A DNA stretch of 52,950 nt, taken from the NCBI GenBank assembly GCA_002811645.1, contig PDIP01000043.1, forward strand, positions 9,900 to 62,849, in the 5' to 3' direction. The notes under the pieces were generated by a model. It did not search any database and was not told where the DNA came from. It worked only from the letters and a program-made list of their open reading frames with translations. This document shows positions 31,066-42,508 of this stretch, piece after piece. Source of the DNA: Corallochytrium limacisporum (lineage: Eukaryota > Opisthokonta). How positions within the stretch are numbered: position 1 is the stretch's first letter; every line of letters starts with the position of its first letter. Made by a program: the position numbers and the translations under genes.

Positions 31066-32805
31066 ATGCCGGACCTGCAACGGGACACCCCGCCAGCCAA
31101 GACGAAAGTTACAAATGGCAGCGCCCAGCAGAATGGTACGATGCATGCCAATGGTGACACAACTGCGACTCCGCTCTCTGAGCGTAACCGGGAGGTGGTG
31201 CGCCTCATTGTCCAGTACTTGAATTCCATAGGTCTGTCTCCTGCAGCAAGACAGGTGGAAGAAGATAGTGGACAGGTACTGGAACCAGAAGTAGTCACGA
31301 AGTTTAGGAATAGCATACTCAATGGGCACTGGACTGAAGCCTTGGATTTGCTAGATGAGCTCAAGATAACTGAGGCCCGGGCAAAGAAAGCAATTTGTTT
31401 CATGGTGTATGAGCAAAAGTATTTGGAACTCATCGATTCTGGGGACTTGAAAGGAGGTCTTCAATGCATTAGGCACGAATTGGCACCAGTCTGCACTAAA
31501 CCTAGCCGTCTGCACGAGCTCAGCTCTTTCATGATGAGCAAAGATCGTGATAAACTCCACGAAAAGGCTAACTGGGATGGGCCAGACGGAGAAAGTCGGA
31601 AGCTCTTGCTCCAGAATGTGCAGAAGTACATTTCCCCGGAGTTGATGGTACCCGAGAACCGTCTCATGGAGTTGTTGCAGCAGGCCATCGATAGCCAGAC
31701 GGCACGGTGTACATACCACAACACGTCAGATAGCACAGTCTCGCTATTGAAGGACCATCGGTGTGACCAGCGCCAAGTGCCTAACCAGTGCATACATGTT
31801 TTGAAAAAGCACAACGACGAGGTATGGATGGTTAAGTTTTCTCCGAATGGAAAGCTGTTGGCCTCTGCCTCCAAAGATGGGAAAGTCGTGCTGTGGGACT
31901 GTGAAAATAACTTTGCTTGTAAAGCTGTTGCGTCTGCGAACACGCATCATGACGCCATTCAGTACATTGCTTGGAGCCCAGGAAGTGATCAGCTTCTCAC
32001 CTGCGGCGGATCCGAGGATAAGAGCGTGCGCCTGTGGACCATAGGTCCAGACGGTGCAAAGCAGAAGCGCAAGATCACCAAGCATCTTGAAACACTGACG
32101 GCATGTGCTTGGCTCCCTTGTGGAACTAAGTTTGTCACGGGTGGCAACGATAAGCATGTGTACCTGTGGGATGTCGAGCAAGAGGAACCTATTCACACCT
32201 GGACTAGCATTCGTCCTACGGATATTGCCGTAACACATTCTGGTGATGGCCTTATCATGACTTGCCAAGAGCGCCGAATTCGGTGTGTGAAGCTCTCTGA
32301 GCCTTACAATGAGACTATGAGTGTGGCAGAAAATGGTAACATAACATCTCTGTGCCTAAGTAAGAACGACTGCCATGTCCTGGTCAACATTACGGACCAG
32401 GAGGTGCACCTCTGGGATCTGAAAGAAGGTCGACTGACGCAAAAATACTACGGCCACAGCCAGGAGCGCTTTGTCATTCGAAGCTGCTTTGGAGGTTACA
32501 ATGAGGTTTTTGTAGTTAGTGGCAGCGAAGACTCAAAGATTTACATATGGCACCGTCACCATGCTCATCTTCTGAAGGTTCTCAGTGGGCATAAGGCACC
32601 TGTGAATTGTGTGGCATGGAGCCCAACCAATCACCTGCTTTTCGCCAGCGCCAGTGACGACAAAATGGTTCGTATCTGGGGCGTTGGCTCCAGTGACAAC
32701 TCAGAGGACGACGATGATGCTCAGATTGCAAGCGACCAAGAGGAAGATGGGGATGACAATGCCTCCGAAGAAGATTCCGCAGAAGTCGATGGCATCACAG
32801 TGTAG
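31066..32805 (+). CDS. WDR26: WDR26/GID7-like WD40 subunit of the CTLH (GID) E3 ligase
   Basis: A 579-residue protein. A LisH motif (about 41-72), a CTLH motif (about 77-135) and a CRA-like helical region precede a WD40 propeller from about 240 to 560, whose repeats include HNDEVWMVKFSPNG, KTLETL-like and HKAPVNCVAWSP blocks. This order is that of WDR26 in animals and Gid7 in yeast. The protein is a scaffold and oligomerising subunit of the CTLH ubiquitin ligase, with WD40 contacts to substrate or partner. A very acidic tail (about 557-575, rich in D and E) follows. The first ~37 residues are low complexity. ATG 31066 (CAACATGCC) is the start. It converges on the DLST gene at 154 bp. Confidence 0.9.
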   Translation: MPDLQRDTPPAKTKVTNGSAQQNGTMHANGDTTATPLSERNREVVRLIVQYLNSIGLSPAARQVEEDSGQVLEPEVVTKFRNSILNGHWTEALDLLDELKITEARAKKAICFMVYEQKYLELIDSGDLKGGLQCIRHELAPVCTKPSRLHELSSFMMSKDRDKLHEKANWDGPDGESRKLLLQNVQKYISPELMVPENRLMELLQQAIDSQTARCTYHNTSDSTVSLLKDHRCDQRQVPNQCIHVLKKHNDEVWMVKFSPNGKLLASASKDGKVVLWDCENNFACKAVASANTHHDAIQYIAWSPGSDQLLTCGGSEDKSVRLWTIGPDGAKQKRKITKHLETLTACAWLPCGTKFVTGGNDKHVYLWDVEQEEPIHTWTSIRPTDIAVTHSGDGLIMTCQERRIRCVKLSEPYNETMSVAENGNITSLCLSKNDCHVLVNITDQEVHLWDLKEGRLTQKYYGHSQERFVIRSCFGGYNEVFVVSGSEDSKIYIWHRHHAHLLKVLSGHKAPVNCVAWSPTNHLLFASASDDKMVRIWGVGSSDNSEDDDDAQIASDQEEDGDDNASEEDSAEVDGITV

Positions 32806-32959
32806 ATTGCAAAACTCATGAAAACAGAAAAGTAAAACTTAGTATTTAACTACGTCGGAATTGACTTTTTTCTTTCAGGTTCCTGTTCTTCTTTCTTCAT
32901 CAATATGGCAACTAAGTGCAGACATGCTCAGGTCACGGAATGGGGTAGCTGATTGAACT

Positions 32960-34288
32960 TTAGAGATCAATAAGCAGCGTGAAGGGATCTTCAACAATCG
33001 CCTTGATCTTGCGGAGCGCCATGACAGCCTCGCGGCCGTCAATCAGTCGGTGATCGTAGGTCAGGCCGACGTACATCATTGGGCGCACAACCACCTCTTT
33101 GTTGATGGCAACGGGGCGGTCAAAGGTACCGGCCATACCGAGAATGGAGCTCTGGGGCGGGTTGATAATGGGCATAGTCATAAGACTTCCGTACACACCT
33201 CCGTTGGAGATAGTGAACGTGCCACCGGTCATATCTTCGATAGCCAAGTCTCCGTCACGAGCCTTGCGTCCGAGCTCTGCAATGCCCATTTCAATCTCTG
33301 CAAGGTTCATGGACTCACAATTACGCAGGACGGGTACAACCAGACCCTTCGGCGTACTCACAGCAACGCTGACATCAACGTAGTCCCTGTACACAATCTC
33401 GTTGCCATCAATGACGGCGTTCAGTACAGGCTGTTCCTTCAGGGCCTGTGCAGACGCCGCCACAAAGATGGACATAAACCCGAGCTTGATGCCGTACTTC
33501 TGCACAAACGCTTCCTGATGCTTCTTCCTTAGTGCCATGATACCACTCATGTCAATTTCATTGAAGGTGGTGAGCATCGCGTATGTGTTCTGGGCATCTT
33601 TCAGCCGCTCAGCCACCTTCATGCGCAAACGAGTCATCTTCACACGCCGTTCTTCCCGGGCGCCAGTCATGCCAGTGTCAGCAGGGGCAGCTGCCGGAGG
33701 GGCAGCAGGCTTGGGAGCCTCCTTTTTCGGGGCTGGCTTCTCGGCAGGCTTGGGAGCCTCAGCTTTAGGAGCCTCTGCCTTGGGTGGCTCTGCTGCTGGT
33801 GCCTCCTCCTGGGGGGCCTCTGCCGCCGGAGCCTCTTCCTTTGGTGCCTTTGCAGCTCCCTCAGAAGGTCCTTTTGCGGTATCAATCTTAGCAATTACCT
33901 GATCGACCTGGATAGTATCACCCTCGGCAGCAAGATGTTCTGTAACAACGCCGCTGAAAGGGGCATTGATTTCAATATCGACCTTGTCGGTTTCTACCAC
34001 CGCAAGGACATCATCGCCCGCAACGTACTCTCCCACTGCGACTTCCCATTTGCTCAACTCACCCTCGGTAATAGAGTCAGCCAAAGTAGGGACTTTGATG
34101 TCCTTAACCTCACGTAGGACACGGGTTGTAATGATGCCCCGAAACTGGTTGACTTGGGCACTTCTGAAGACAGTGCCAGTAGGCCGAGCGCGGCTCACGA
34201 ACTGCACACTAGATACAGGAGTCCGGATCGCTGCACTCTGCAGGACCTGACGGGCAAGACCCGTCGACCGTGCACCACAGCGCCACAT
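32960..34288 (-). CDS. DLST: 2-oxoglutarate dehydrogenase E2 (dihydrolipoamide succinyltransferase)
   Basis: A 442-residue protein with a presequence rich in R, S and V, then a lipoyl domain with VVETDKVDIE placing the lipoyl lysine at about K102. An A/P/E/K-rich linker (138-215) follows, and then the catalytic acyltransferase domain, with YDHRLIDGREAV near 411-422 carrying the active-site H413 and D417. It ends DPFTLLIDL, the classic DLST terminus. As in other eukaryotic DLST, no peripheral subunit-binding domain is visible in the linker. It transfers succinyl to CoA in the mitochondrial TCA-cycle complex. Confidence 0.95.
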   Translation of the reverse strand: MWRCGARSTGLARQVLQSAAIRTPVSSVQFVSRARPTGTVFRSAQVNQFRGIITTRVLREVKDIKVPTLADSITEGELSKWEVAVGEYVAGDDVLAVVETDKVDIEINAPFSGVVTEHLAAEGDTIQVDQVIAKIDTAKGPSEGAAKAPKEEAPAAEAPQEEAPAAEPPKAEAPKAEAPKPAEKPAPKKEAPKPAAPPAAAPADTGMTGAREERRVKMTRLRMKVAERLKDAQNTYAMLTTFNEIDMSGIMALRKKHQEAFVQKYGIKLGFMSIFVAASAQALKEQPVLNAVIDGNEIVYRDYVDVSVAVSTPKGLVVPVLRNCESMNLAEIEMGIAELGRKARDGDLAIEDMTGGTFTISNGGVYGSLMTMPIINPPQSSILGMAGTFDRPVAINKEVVVRPMMYVGLTYDHRLIDGREAVMALRKIKAIVEDPFTLLIDL

Positions 34289-36201
34289 TTTCTGATGAGA
34301 TAATTAGTAGTGACGTAAAGTGGTCTCCCGACTTAAGACGTATGATGCATACATGGGCTGTATAATTCATGTGTTAGTTTTACCGACTCGGAAGTCCCTA
34401 ACACTTTGATGTAGCTGTAGGCTTGAGTGCTTTTCTTCTGTGGAAGAAACTAGAGCATATATTGGCTGTCTCTTGGGACGTATAGCGATTCGAAATGGCC
34501 GCAATAAAGGTAAAGTCCGCGCCCCAGCAGGCAGAAGAATGCGTGTTTTGCGTGTGCCTGTTGCCACTCGTCGAAACCTTTTGCTGATGCACTCCCATAC
34601 CGTTCATGTGCAACAGACCAAGTGCCCAAGAAAGGATAACTTTCGTCGTTTCAGTACTAAAATTGCCATGACGTAGTGAGGGTCCTCCTCGGCCCCAATG
34701 CTGACTCGCGGGCCGTGTTTTCACCCACAGTGGAACTTCGTGTTGCTACTCTGCTCGCTGTTGTGAATCCGCCACATTTGCAATTGGGGGTGCGTGCTTT
34801 CCCGGGAAACGTTTTCCGATTGTTACCGGCAAAATATTGCCAATAGGACGCACCACGCTCCAACACTATGCCGGTGAGAGAGGGCCCTTTTTCTCAGTGG
34901 TTTTCCCTTGCGGTTGTTTATGCCACCCCCGCTCACTTACTACCCGAAACGAACCGCAGCGAAAAGCAGATAGATAAACAGGGACCGCACCTCGCTCGCC
35001 GTACTTTTACTATCCTCTGCCCATTGCGTACATAGTATAAACCAGAAGTCACCGTACACCATGGATCCCAGATGCAAACTACTGTATCTTCATTCGCCCA
35101 CGGCAACAGAATTGAGTCAACTCCATTCCTTCATACCATGCTCGCCACTACTACTCTGTACTACACGCGCACGATGACCGGCGAATGTAAGGCACAGAAA
35201 GGGCCCCAAGGACGCTGTGTATTCGCTTGCCCGTAACCTCTACAACATCATCTACAGCGCATGGATGCGTATCGCAATGATGAGTACACCATCCGCTCAA
35301 TGCAGGCTGACCAGGACCCTACAAGGTTTTGTAAAGCGGATGGGGTTGTGCTCGACCAACACTGGTACACCCATACAAAGTCTACAACCACGGCAGGTTA
35401 ACACAATCAGTTACACATCCTCTAGCGGGATTTGCCTAGAGGAAGTTTGCATCACTCTGCAGGTATAGGGTCGCCAACAGGAAACCCGAGCTCTTGCGTG
35501 AAGAATTTTTACCCACGCGCGGCAAAAGATGTTTTCTACACTGTAAAAAGTCTTCTTCGTTGATATCGAGAAGATGAATTGGTGTAATAAACATGGTATA
35601 TTTTATCACCCGTCCGAATGCAATGCTGTAACAGACTCCGCTACGGGACAGCCGCCCCCCGGGCGCCCCCGCGGGGGGGGGGGGGGGCAAACGTGACCCA
35701 CAGCACGGCTAAGCCCCGATCGGGGGACTCCGAGAAGAGAGCAATGAAAACATTGTAAGGGAAGAAAACTTGGCGAAGGGGAAGAAGAATTGGCCTAGAA
35801 CCAAAGGAAAAAAATATATGCTCGGGCCTACAAACGCAGAAGAAGATTAAAGGGACACACCAAAAGAAACCGGCTTCTGCACTCGGAACACGGGGAAGGC
35901 GGCTTCACGGTTTCATCCTCCCGCATCACCCCAGTAGCCCGTGTTGGACACCCTCACGGAGGAGACTGGCCTGCAGATTACCCGCTCATCCCCTTGGAAG
36001 AACGAACGAGTGCGACAATGTGGGAAGACTTGAGCTTTGGCGTACTTGAGATGTGCACGCAAATTAAATTCAGTGAAGGCATCCCAGTTCACACGATCCT
36101 AGAATGAAACTGGAAAGGTGCAATGGACGAACCCCATAGTTTCCGATGGGCGAAGACATCTCATAGAGCAGCGCAACTAGGTAAAGGCCTACACACGAAG
36201 A
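34289..36201. other. Divergent intergenic region between DLST and ADPRM genes
   Basis: No convincing gene is seen. A TATAAA word lies near 35036-35041, followed by ATGGATCC at 35060, but the frame from there is short. A long C/G run lies at 35651-35687, about 520 bp before the ADPRM start. Confidence 0.55.
35651..35687. repeat. Compound C-run/G-run palindrome
   Basis: GCCGC6G3CGC5GC followed by G15: the longest compound member of the family. Confidence 0.85.
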
Positions 36202-37221
36202 ATGACATTCTGTCGGCTGCTTCTTCTGACTGATATTCAGTATGCAGATAAGGACGGTGAGAATGACCGCTACCGCACAGCCTGGCCACGATTGCAAACG
36301 ACCATAAACCAGTTCAATGATCTCGGAATCCAGGTCGACATGGCCATCCATCTCGGTGACATTATCGATGGATACGAACCCAAGTCTTCAGAGAACAAGG
36401 ATAGGGCACTACATGACATGAACAATGTCCTAGGACAGCTGGGTAATCTGAACTGCCCCCGACTGTTTCATGTCTTGGGCAACCATGACTTGTTGAATCT
36501 GGAACGCACCAGCATTTACGAGACATTATCCATTCCTTGTAAGAGCGACAGCCCAGCATACTATTCTGCGGGCCCACTGGCGAATGGTGTGCGTGTGATT
36601 ATCCTGGACACAATGCACCACAACGTACACGGTTGGCCCGTGGGTCACCCGAACTATATTGAAGCCCAGGCCTGGCTTGCTGAAAACCCTGAGGCTTCCC
36701 ACTCGTACGACTGGAACGGAGCGGTTGGAAAGGAACAGATAGACTGGCTCCGGAGAGAAATTGAGGAGTCCCAGTCCAAGGGCGAGTTGGTCATCGTCAT
36801 GGGTCACATCCCACTCTTGGCACAGGCTGCTGATGAGAAGCATCTAGTTTACAACGGCCGTGAGGTAGCGGATCTGCTGGATGAATACTCGACTACGGTG
36901 CTGGCCTATTTTGCAGGTCACTACCACCTCTCCGGAAGCACTTTGCCACCCTGCCACAACGGGTCAGTGGCCAAGGGATCGGAACTGGACGGTAAGGTCC
37001 CCTGCCTGCATGAGCCGGTAGAAGTACTCAAAGAGAGACCCGCATCCGTACCGCACATTACGCTCAAGGGCCATTTGGACCTGGGCCCAGATACCTCGAA
37101 GTATGCCTTTGCGATCGTAGAGGTAAGTCAGGCCGGGATGCTAAATATCATGGGTCACGGCGAGCAGGCATCATACAAGGCCGTACCAGCGCCCAAAAAG
37201 GACAAAGATCCACGTCTATGA
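36202..37221 (+). CDS. ADPRM: Manganese-dependent ADP-ribose/CDP-alcohol diphosphatase (ADPRM family)
   Basis: A 339-residue calcineurin-like metallophosphoesterase. The N-terminal TDIQYAD is the ADPRM signature, followed by GDIIDG, LGNHD, MGHIPL and FAGHYH, which supply the usual two-metal ligands. The family hydrolyses ADP-ribose and CDP-choline-type diphosphates in the cytosol. Length matches (human 342). ATG 36202 is directly before the conserved strand. No signal peptide is visible. It converges on the RPT5 gene at 253 bp. Confidence 0.88.
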   Translation: MTFCRLLLLTDIQYADKDGENDRYRTAWPRLQTTINQFNDLGIQVDMAIHLGDIIDGYEPKSSENKDRALHDMNNVLGQLGNLNCPRLFHVLGNHDLLNLERTSIYETLSIPCKSDSPAYYSAGPLANGVRVIILDTMHHNVHGWPVGHPNYIEAQAWLAENPEASHSYDWNGAVGKEQIDWLRREIEESQSKGELVIVMGHIPLLAQAADEKHLVYNGREVADLLDEYSTTVLAYFAGHYHLSGSTLPPCHNGSVAKGSELDGKVPCLHEPVEVLKERPASVPHITLKGHLDLGPDTSKYAFAIVEVSQAGMLNIMGHGEQASYKAVPAPKKDKDPRL

Positions 37222-37474
37222 GATGAGTGGCAAGCGATTTTCCACAGTCTTTCGTTCACCCGGGCGGTGCGAGGCGATACATTGACGAGTAGAAGAATTA
37301 CAAAGACAATCACGAACATGATACTATGTTTCGAATGAAATTTTACTTTTCTTTTCCCCACATCATGGGGTATTGGCTGCTCCTGTCCCAAATAGAAATA
37401 GCAGGATCAGCCCTTGTTTTCTTTGTCGATATTTTTGGAAACTACATGGTACACGAAGAGTGAGGCGAGGAAAC

Positions 37475-38758
37475 CTAAGCATAGTACTGATGAGTGGACT
37501 TCTTTTTGGCGGTGACCTCCTGGATACCTTCCATGTAGTCCTCATGATCCAATTCCGTGGCTCCACGACGCAGAGCAATCATGCCTGCCTCCACACACAC
37601 AGCCTTGAGCTGAGCACCGTTGAAGTCTTCCGTTGAACGTGCCAATTCCTCAAAGTTGACGTTGGCATTAACGTTCATCTTACGGCTGTGGATCTGCAGA
37701 ATACGAGCCCGGGCCTCCTCGTTCGGATGAGGGAACTCAATCTTACGATCGAGACGACCAGAGCGCAGCAGCGCAGGATCCAGGATATCAATACGGTTGG
37801 TGGCAGCAATGACCTTGATCCTGTCGTCGCTGGAGAAACCATCAAGCTGATTCAACAGTTCCAACATAGTACGCTGCACCTCACGATCACCAGCCTTCTC
37901 AGAATCGAAGCGCTTGGTACCAATGGCATCCAATTCGTCAATAAAAATGATAGTGGGTGCCTTCTCCTTGGCCAGAGCAAATGCATCACGCACAAGTTTT
38001 GCACCATCACCGATAAACATCTGCACGAGTTGCGGTCCAGCAAGCTTCAAGTACGTACTCTTGGTCTGTGCAGCACAGGCACGGGCCAGCAACGTCTTTC
38101 CGGTACCTGGGGGTCCGTACATGAGCACACCCTTTGGCGGCTTGATGCCCAGGGTATCGAAGCGGTCCTTGTGCTCGAACGGCAAGACAATGGCCTCAAC
38201 CATCTCTTGAATCTGTTTGTCTAGTCCACCAACGTCAGAATACTCCTCGGAAGGACGTTCGTCAACTTCCATGGCCTTGACACGACTATCATACTCTGCG
38301 GGAAGCATATCAAGAATTAAGTAGGAGTCCTTGTTAACACCAACCAGGTCGCCGGGAGTCATCTTTTCGGGCTCAACTAGACCGACCACCGGCAAGAAGA
38401 TAGTCTGGCGCGTACTCGTCTTAATCACAGCACACTTTCCTTTCCGCTGTGCATCAACATCAGCATTCGCACCATCTTCTTCACCCTCAGGCTCCAGATC
38501 GAGGAGTTCAACCACGTTACCAACCAGATACGGCAACTGCTTGTTGACTTTGATCTTTTCTTTGTTTTCTTTGATCTTTTCCCGCTGAGCACTAAGTTCG
38601 TGCTGAAGACGCTTCGTTTCATTTTGCATAACCTTAATTTCATTTTCCAGAAGCCGTGTCCGTGTCATGATCTCGTCTGTGTCCATGCGCTTGACTTCCT
38701 CGTCAATCTCCTCCTCGACATTGTTCCAAATCGACTTGTCCTCCAGTTCTGTGGCCAT
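37475..38758 (-). CDS. PSMC3: 26S proteasome regulatory ATPase RPT5 (PSMC3)
   Basis: A 427-residue AAA ATPase. It has an N-terminal coiled coil (about 25-75), an OB domain, then Walker A GPPGTGKT (215-222), Walker [11 protein letters not shown] (from 271), and arginine fingers in [13 protein letters not shown]. The tail QYYA is identical in its last residues to human PSMC3 and serves as the HbYX-type motif that docks into and opens the 20S core. It unfolds substrates for the proteasome. Confidence 0.97.
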   Translation of the reverse strand: MATELEDKSIWNNVEEEIDEEVKRMDTDEIMTRTRLLENEIKVMQNETKRLQHELSAQREKIKENKEKIKVNKQLPYLVGNVVELLDLEPEGEEDGANADVDAQRKGKCAVIKTSTRQTIFLPVVGLVEPEKMTPGDLVGVNKDSYLILDMLPAEYDSRVKAMEVDERPSEEYSDVGGLDKQIQEMVEAIVLPFEHKDRFDTLGIKPPKGVLMYGPPGTGKTLLARACAAQTKSTYLKLAGPQLVQMFIGDGAKLVRDAFALAKEKAPTIIFIDELDAIGTKRFDSEKAGDREVQRTMLELLNQLDGFSSDDRIKVIAATNRIDILDPALLRSGRLDRKIEFPHPNEEARARILQIHSRKMNVNANVNFEELARSTEDFNGAQLKAVCVEAGMIALRRGATELDHEDYMEGIQEVTAKKKSTHQYYA

Positions 38759-39789
38759 GGTTGCAGTTGGCTACTTTGTGGCCGCTATGAAACTAAATTT
38801 ACGACTATTGGTTTCAAATTCAATGTCTGTTTGTTGTCCCACCAATACATACAACTCCAGAACAAATTCAAATACGAAGGATGCACACAACTTCGACCCA
38901 GAAGTTGTGCACTATGTCTGTCACATCATGCCATCCTGCCGATAGTCAGAGAAACAAAGTGAGTCTCTTAAATAGTGATCGTTCACGTAAACCAAAGGAA
39001 GGTTGAACACATAGTTCGAAAGGAGAACCGGAACTCGAAATCAAGTCGAACTGACACGCACAAATGGCACTGCGACTGTTCCACACAAACGCCAAACAGC
39101 CATCCGGTCACACCGCAACGGACGGACCTCGGTCGTGGCCCCCCTCCCTCCCTCGCTGGCTCTCCCAAAGAAAAACAACGGAACGAGACCAGCTGGGCGT
39201 TGCAACCCAGTTTGACCGTTTTGGCTTTTTCTTGGCGCTGTGTTTTACCTGTGGGGGTTCGGCCCTCCGTTGCTTTTACAACTGTCGCAGTGAGACCATC
39301 CGTTGGCCCGTTCCTAATTTTCCGGCGCCATTTTCAATCAGCCCCTCTCTCACCTTGTTCCATTTTCTTTTCTTCCCAGTTTTTCCTTCGCGAACGGCTC
39401 CGGGAAGGAACCCTGGGGGGAAGGGCAGGGTGGTCGAGGCCCGGGTAGCTGGGTACTGAACACAGCGGAAATCGGGAGCAGCAGAGAGAGTGCCACAGCT
39501 TTGTGTCTGGTGGAGAAGAAGGGACGGGGGCTAGTAGAAAGCAGCGTCCGAACAGGGATAATTGGCAGTAGTCCGTATAACATGGACGCGGAAATACACT
39601 TCGACGGCCCACGAGACTGGAGTTTTCATCGTTTGTGGACAGTCTTTCAAACACTGGGAAGCAGATATATGAGAACATTGAGACAGTAACTATAGCTTTA
39701 AGGGAAAAACAAATGCATGAAAAGATTTGTAATGAGAAACGAAATATGCAAACATAAAGAACTATGTTCGTAGCAGCAATCCATCTGGT
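38759..39789. other. Intergenic region between RPT5 and DnaJ genes
   Basis: No gene is seen. The RPT5 promoter should lie here. A GGCGCC word with T-rich flank is near 39321-39335, and a short interrupted G-run lies at about 39413-39431. No long C-then-G run is present. Confidence 0.5.
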
Positions 39790-40974
39790 TCAGTAGTGAT
39801 GTTGAGCAGATGTTTGCTGGACATTAGAGCGGCCTGCCTTGCGAGGAGGTTGCGATGATGTCTGCGAGGTCGCCGAGCTGCGTCGTCGATGACCATTGTG
39901 CACATCATTATCTGATGCCCATGCTGGTTGATTTGTGCTGAAGCTTGGCTTTTTGCGATCGAAGTTAAAGGTCGGTGGTACATATTCGCAACCACACCCA
40001 CCACAACAGCCCGGTTCACTGGGAGCACTACTTGCTACGGAACTTCCGTAAGAAGGTGCTTTCTTGCGTGCACGTGATTCTGCTGTTGTCTTTGAACGCG
40101 AGTTGGTGCGGTACTGAGTGTCTGTTCGTTGCTGTGGAGCTCGAGAGGGTCCATTTTGCAGAAAGTAGTCTCCGGTCAGGCCAGCCTGCTGGCTGCCAGA
40201 GCCAAGTTGAGGCAATATCTCCTCTTTCCGACTGACTTCCACCCCATTCTCGTACCGCACAGTGGTCTTCTTGCCGCCTACAATTTCTGTTCGTTCCGTG
40301 ACGGTCTTTCCCCCCGAAGTGACGGTAGAGCTGGAGCTCGAGGCGAAGCTTCCACCGCCCATACCGTTCATGGCGCCGACATCGGTGAAGCCACCGATTG
40401 TACCAAAGTTGCCGAAACCACTCATCATGCTACTGCCCATCATGCTACTGCCCATCATGCTACTGCCCATCATGCTACTGCCCATCATGCTATTGCCCAT
40501 CATGCCACCACCGCCGAAACTGCCCGTGAATAAGGGGTCGTTACCGAACATGTTGTCAAATAGGGACCCTGGCTGTGCCTGAGGCCTTGACTGTCTAGCC
40601 TGCGGGCGGTGAAAAGCATTGGTTCCGTACATGAAGGGATCGTTGCCAAAGATGCTCGCGAAGAGTTCCATAGGGTTGTGGAAATGGAATCCCTCGTGGT
40701 AAAATCCATCATCTTCCGCTTCGGCGCCACCTTTGCGAACTCCTTCCATACCGTAGCGATCGTACAGGGTACGCTTCTTCTCATCACTTAGCACTTCATA
40801 TGCCTCGCTCACCATACGAAACATAACCTCTGCACTTTCTTTGTCCATTGGATTCTTATCCGGATGCCACCGCAGAGCCTGTTTCTTGTAGGCTTTCTTC
40901 ACATCGTCAGCTGTTGAGCTCCTCGTGATCCCGAGGACGTCGTAGAAGTCGACATCATCATCTATTGCTGCCAT
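39790..40974 (-). CDS. Class B DnaJ/HSP40 co-chaperone with MMGSS repeats
   Basis: A 394-residue protein. A J domain at about 8-75 contains the HPD motif (37-39) needed to stimulate HSP70 ATPase. It is followed by a G/F-rich segment with FHNPMELFASIFGNDPF, as in DNAJB6-type proteins. Five repeats of MMGSS-like units (encoded at 40423-40497) lie in a G/M/S-rich middle. A serine-rich domain with KTVTERTEIVGGKKTTVRYE follows, as in DNAJB2/B6/B8-type proteins, and the C-terminal part is disordered with a CCGGCGCE cluster. There is no cysteine-rich zinc domain of the class A type. Confidence 0.87.
   Translation of the reverse strand: MAAIDDDVDFYDVLGITRSSTADDVKKAYKKQALRWHPDKNPMDKESAEVMFRMVSEAYEVLSDEKKRTLYDRYGMEGVRKGGAEAEDDGFYHEGFHFHNPMELFASIFGNDPFMYGTNAFHRPQARQSRPQAQPGSLFDNMFGNDPLFTGSFGGGGMMGNSMMGSSMMGSSMMGSSMMGSSMMSGFGNFGTIGGFTDVGAMNGMGGGSFASSSSSTVTSGGKTVTERTEIVGGKKTTVRYENGVEVSRKEEILPQLGSGSQQAGLTGDYFLQNGPSRAPQQRTDTQYRTNSRSKTTAESRARKKAPSYGSSVASSAPSEPGCCGGCGCEYVPPTFNFDRKKPSFSTNQPAWASDNDVHNGHRRRSSATSQTSSQPPRKAGRSNVQQTSAQHHY
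40423..40497. repeat. 15-bp tandem repeat in the DnaJ gene
   Basis: Five copies of CATCATGCTACTGCC (the last with one change), in frame, encoding the MMGSS-type pentapeptide on the minus strand. A copy-number change would not shift the frame. Confidence 0.95.
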
Positions 40975-42186
40975 ACTGAACGCCTGTTACGTTTGTCTAT
41001 TGTGATTCAGTTGTGCCTGTGTTTATTGTCAACTACGACTAAAACTGTGGGCATGTACACTCATTGATCTTCGCTCTCATTTTTGCGCACGAGTCTAAGA
41101 ATTAGACCATTCTGCTTACAGACTAATACATCCTGGTGCCTGGATCTTTAAGTACCCGCAAATACGTACCCTTATCATGCCATCAATACCATCCATCTCG
41201 AAGGCTCTGGACAGAACAGGAAAGTATGTCTCCAAAAGGAATGCAAAATAAGCAAAACAAAAGACTCAAAAACTTGGTATATTCCTTTGAAACGCCTGCA
41301 ACCCACTGTCTCCCTACATGCACATAAGGGGATCGACATGCCAATTTTTCGCCACAGAGAACAGTGTGCCGGCCGTCTGGTGACGCGCAACTGTTTGCCC
41401 AGTACAACAGAACCTCACAGTTTCCCCTGCTGCCAACGCACGGTCCAAATGAACGAGGCGCCCAGAGCCACCTTCGAGCCACCTCCGTTCCCCGGTTGAC
41501 CTAGGAATGAGACCCACCCTTCGCAAAAAATCTCCCCAACCGTTCCGAACCGGTGCTTCGTTCAGTACGTTTAGTACCGAATTCGCTGTAGCCGGTTGTG
41601 GGGGCACTGGTCCTGCGTTCTGGAACATTCAAGAATTTGGGAAAGGCAGGCGAAAAAAAACTACGTTAGTACCCGTTCACATACCGCTCTCCTTCCTACA
41701 TTGGCTAAGAAGGCAACGACTGTGTATGGAAACTTTCCAAAAACTGCTGAGCGACGGAGACTTTTTTCCCGGCCCCTTACTTTTCGCCCACAGTTGCTGA
41801 CCGCTGTCCACTCCGTCCGTTCCCCTCTCCCATCCCGCTTGCCTCCGGGCCCGGGAGAGGCGAATCCCTGGACAGGAGGCCCACAGGGAGCATAGGTGGG
41901 AGGTGAAAACGGGAGTCTGAAGCGGGTTGTATTCTGCGAATAAACATGAATCAAGGTGCACAACTTAGTTTCTCGAGCGCCCGCCCCGGGTAAGTCCCAG
42001 TAGGGAAAGTGTTAGCACCGGTCTGTTTACTGACCGTGTACTGCGCACACAGTAGCGGCTTTGTTTTTCTGGGAGGGGCCAGCGAAGCACTCCGGCGGGC
42101 GGGAGAGGGTTGGGAAGGGGAACAAGTCGCGCGTTAGCCGAAGGCCCCACTACCCCACCGCGGGTCGCAGAAAAATTGCCCCCCCC

Positions 42187-42508
42187 NNNNNNNNNNNNNN
42201 NNNNNNNNNNNNNNNNNNNNNNNNNNNNNNNNNNNNNNNNNNNNNNNNNNNNNNNNNNNNNNNNNNNNNNNNNNNNNNNNNNNNNNNNNNNNNNNNNNNN
42301 NNNNNNNNNNNNNNNNNNNNNNNNNNNNNNNNNNNNNNNNNNNNNNNNNNNNNNNNNNNNNNNNNNNNNNNNNNNNNNNNNNNNNNNNNNNNNNNNNNNN
42401 NNNNNNNNNNNNNNNNNNNNNNNNNNNNNNNNNNNNNNNNNNNNNNNNNNNNNNNNNNNNNNNNNNNNNNNNNNNNNNNNNNNNNNNNNNNNNNNNNNNN
42501 NNNNNNNN
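42187..42508. other. Assembly gap (N)
   Basis: A run of 322 N. It is preceded by C at 42179-42186 and followed by G at 42509-42513, the same polarity as the C-then-G runs elsewhere. Confidence 0.98.
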
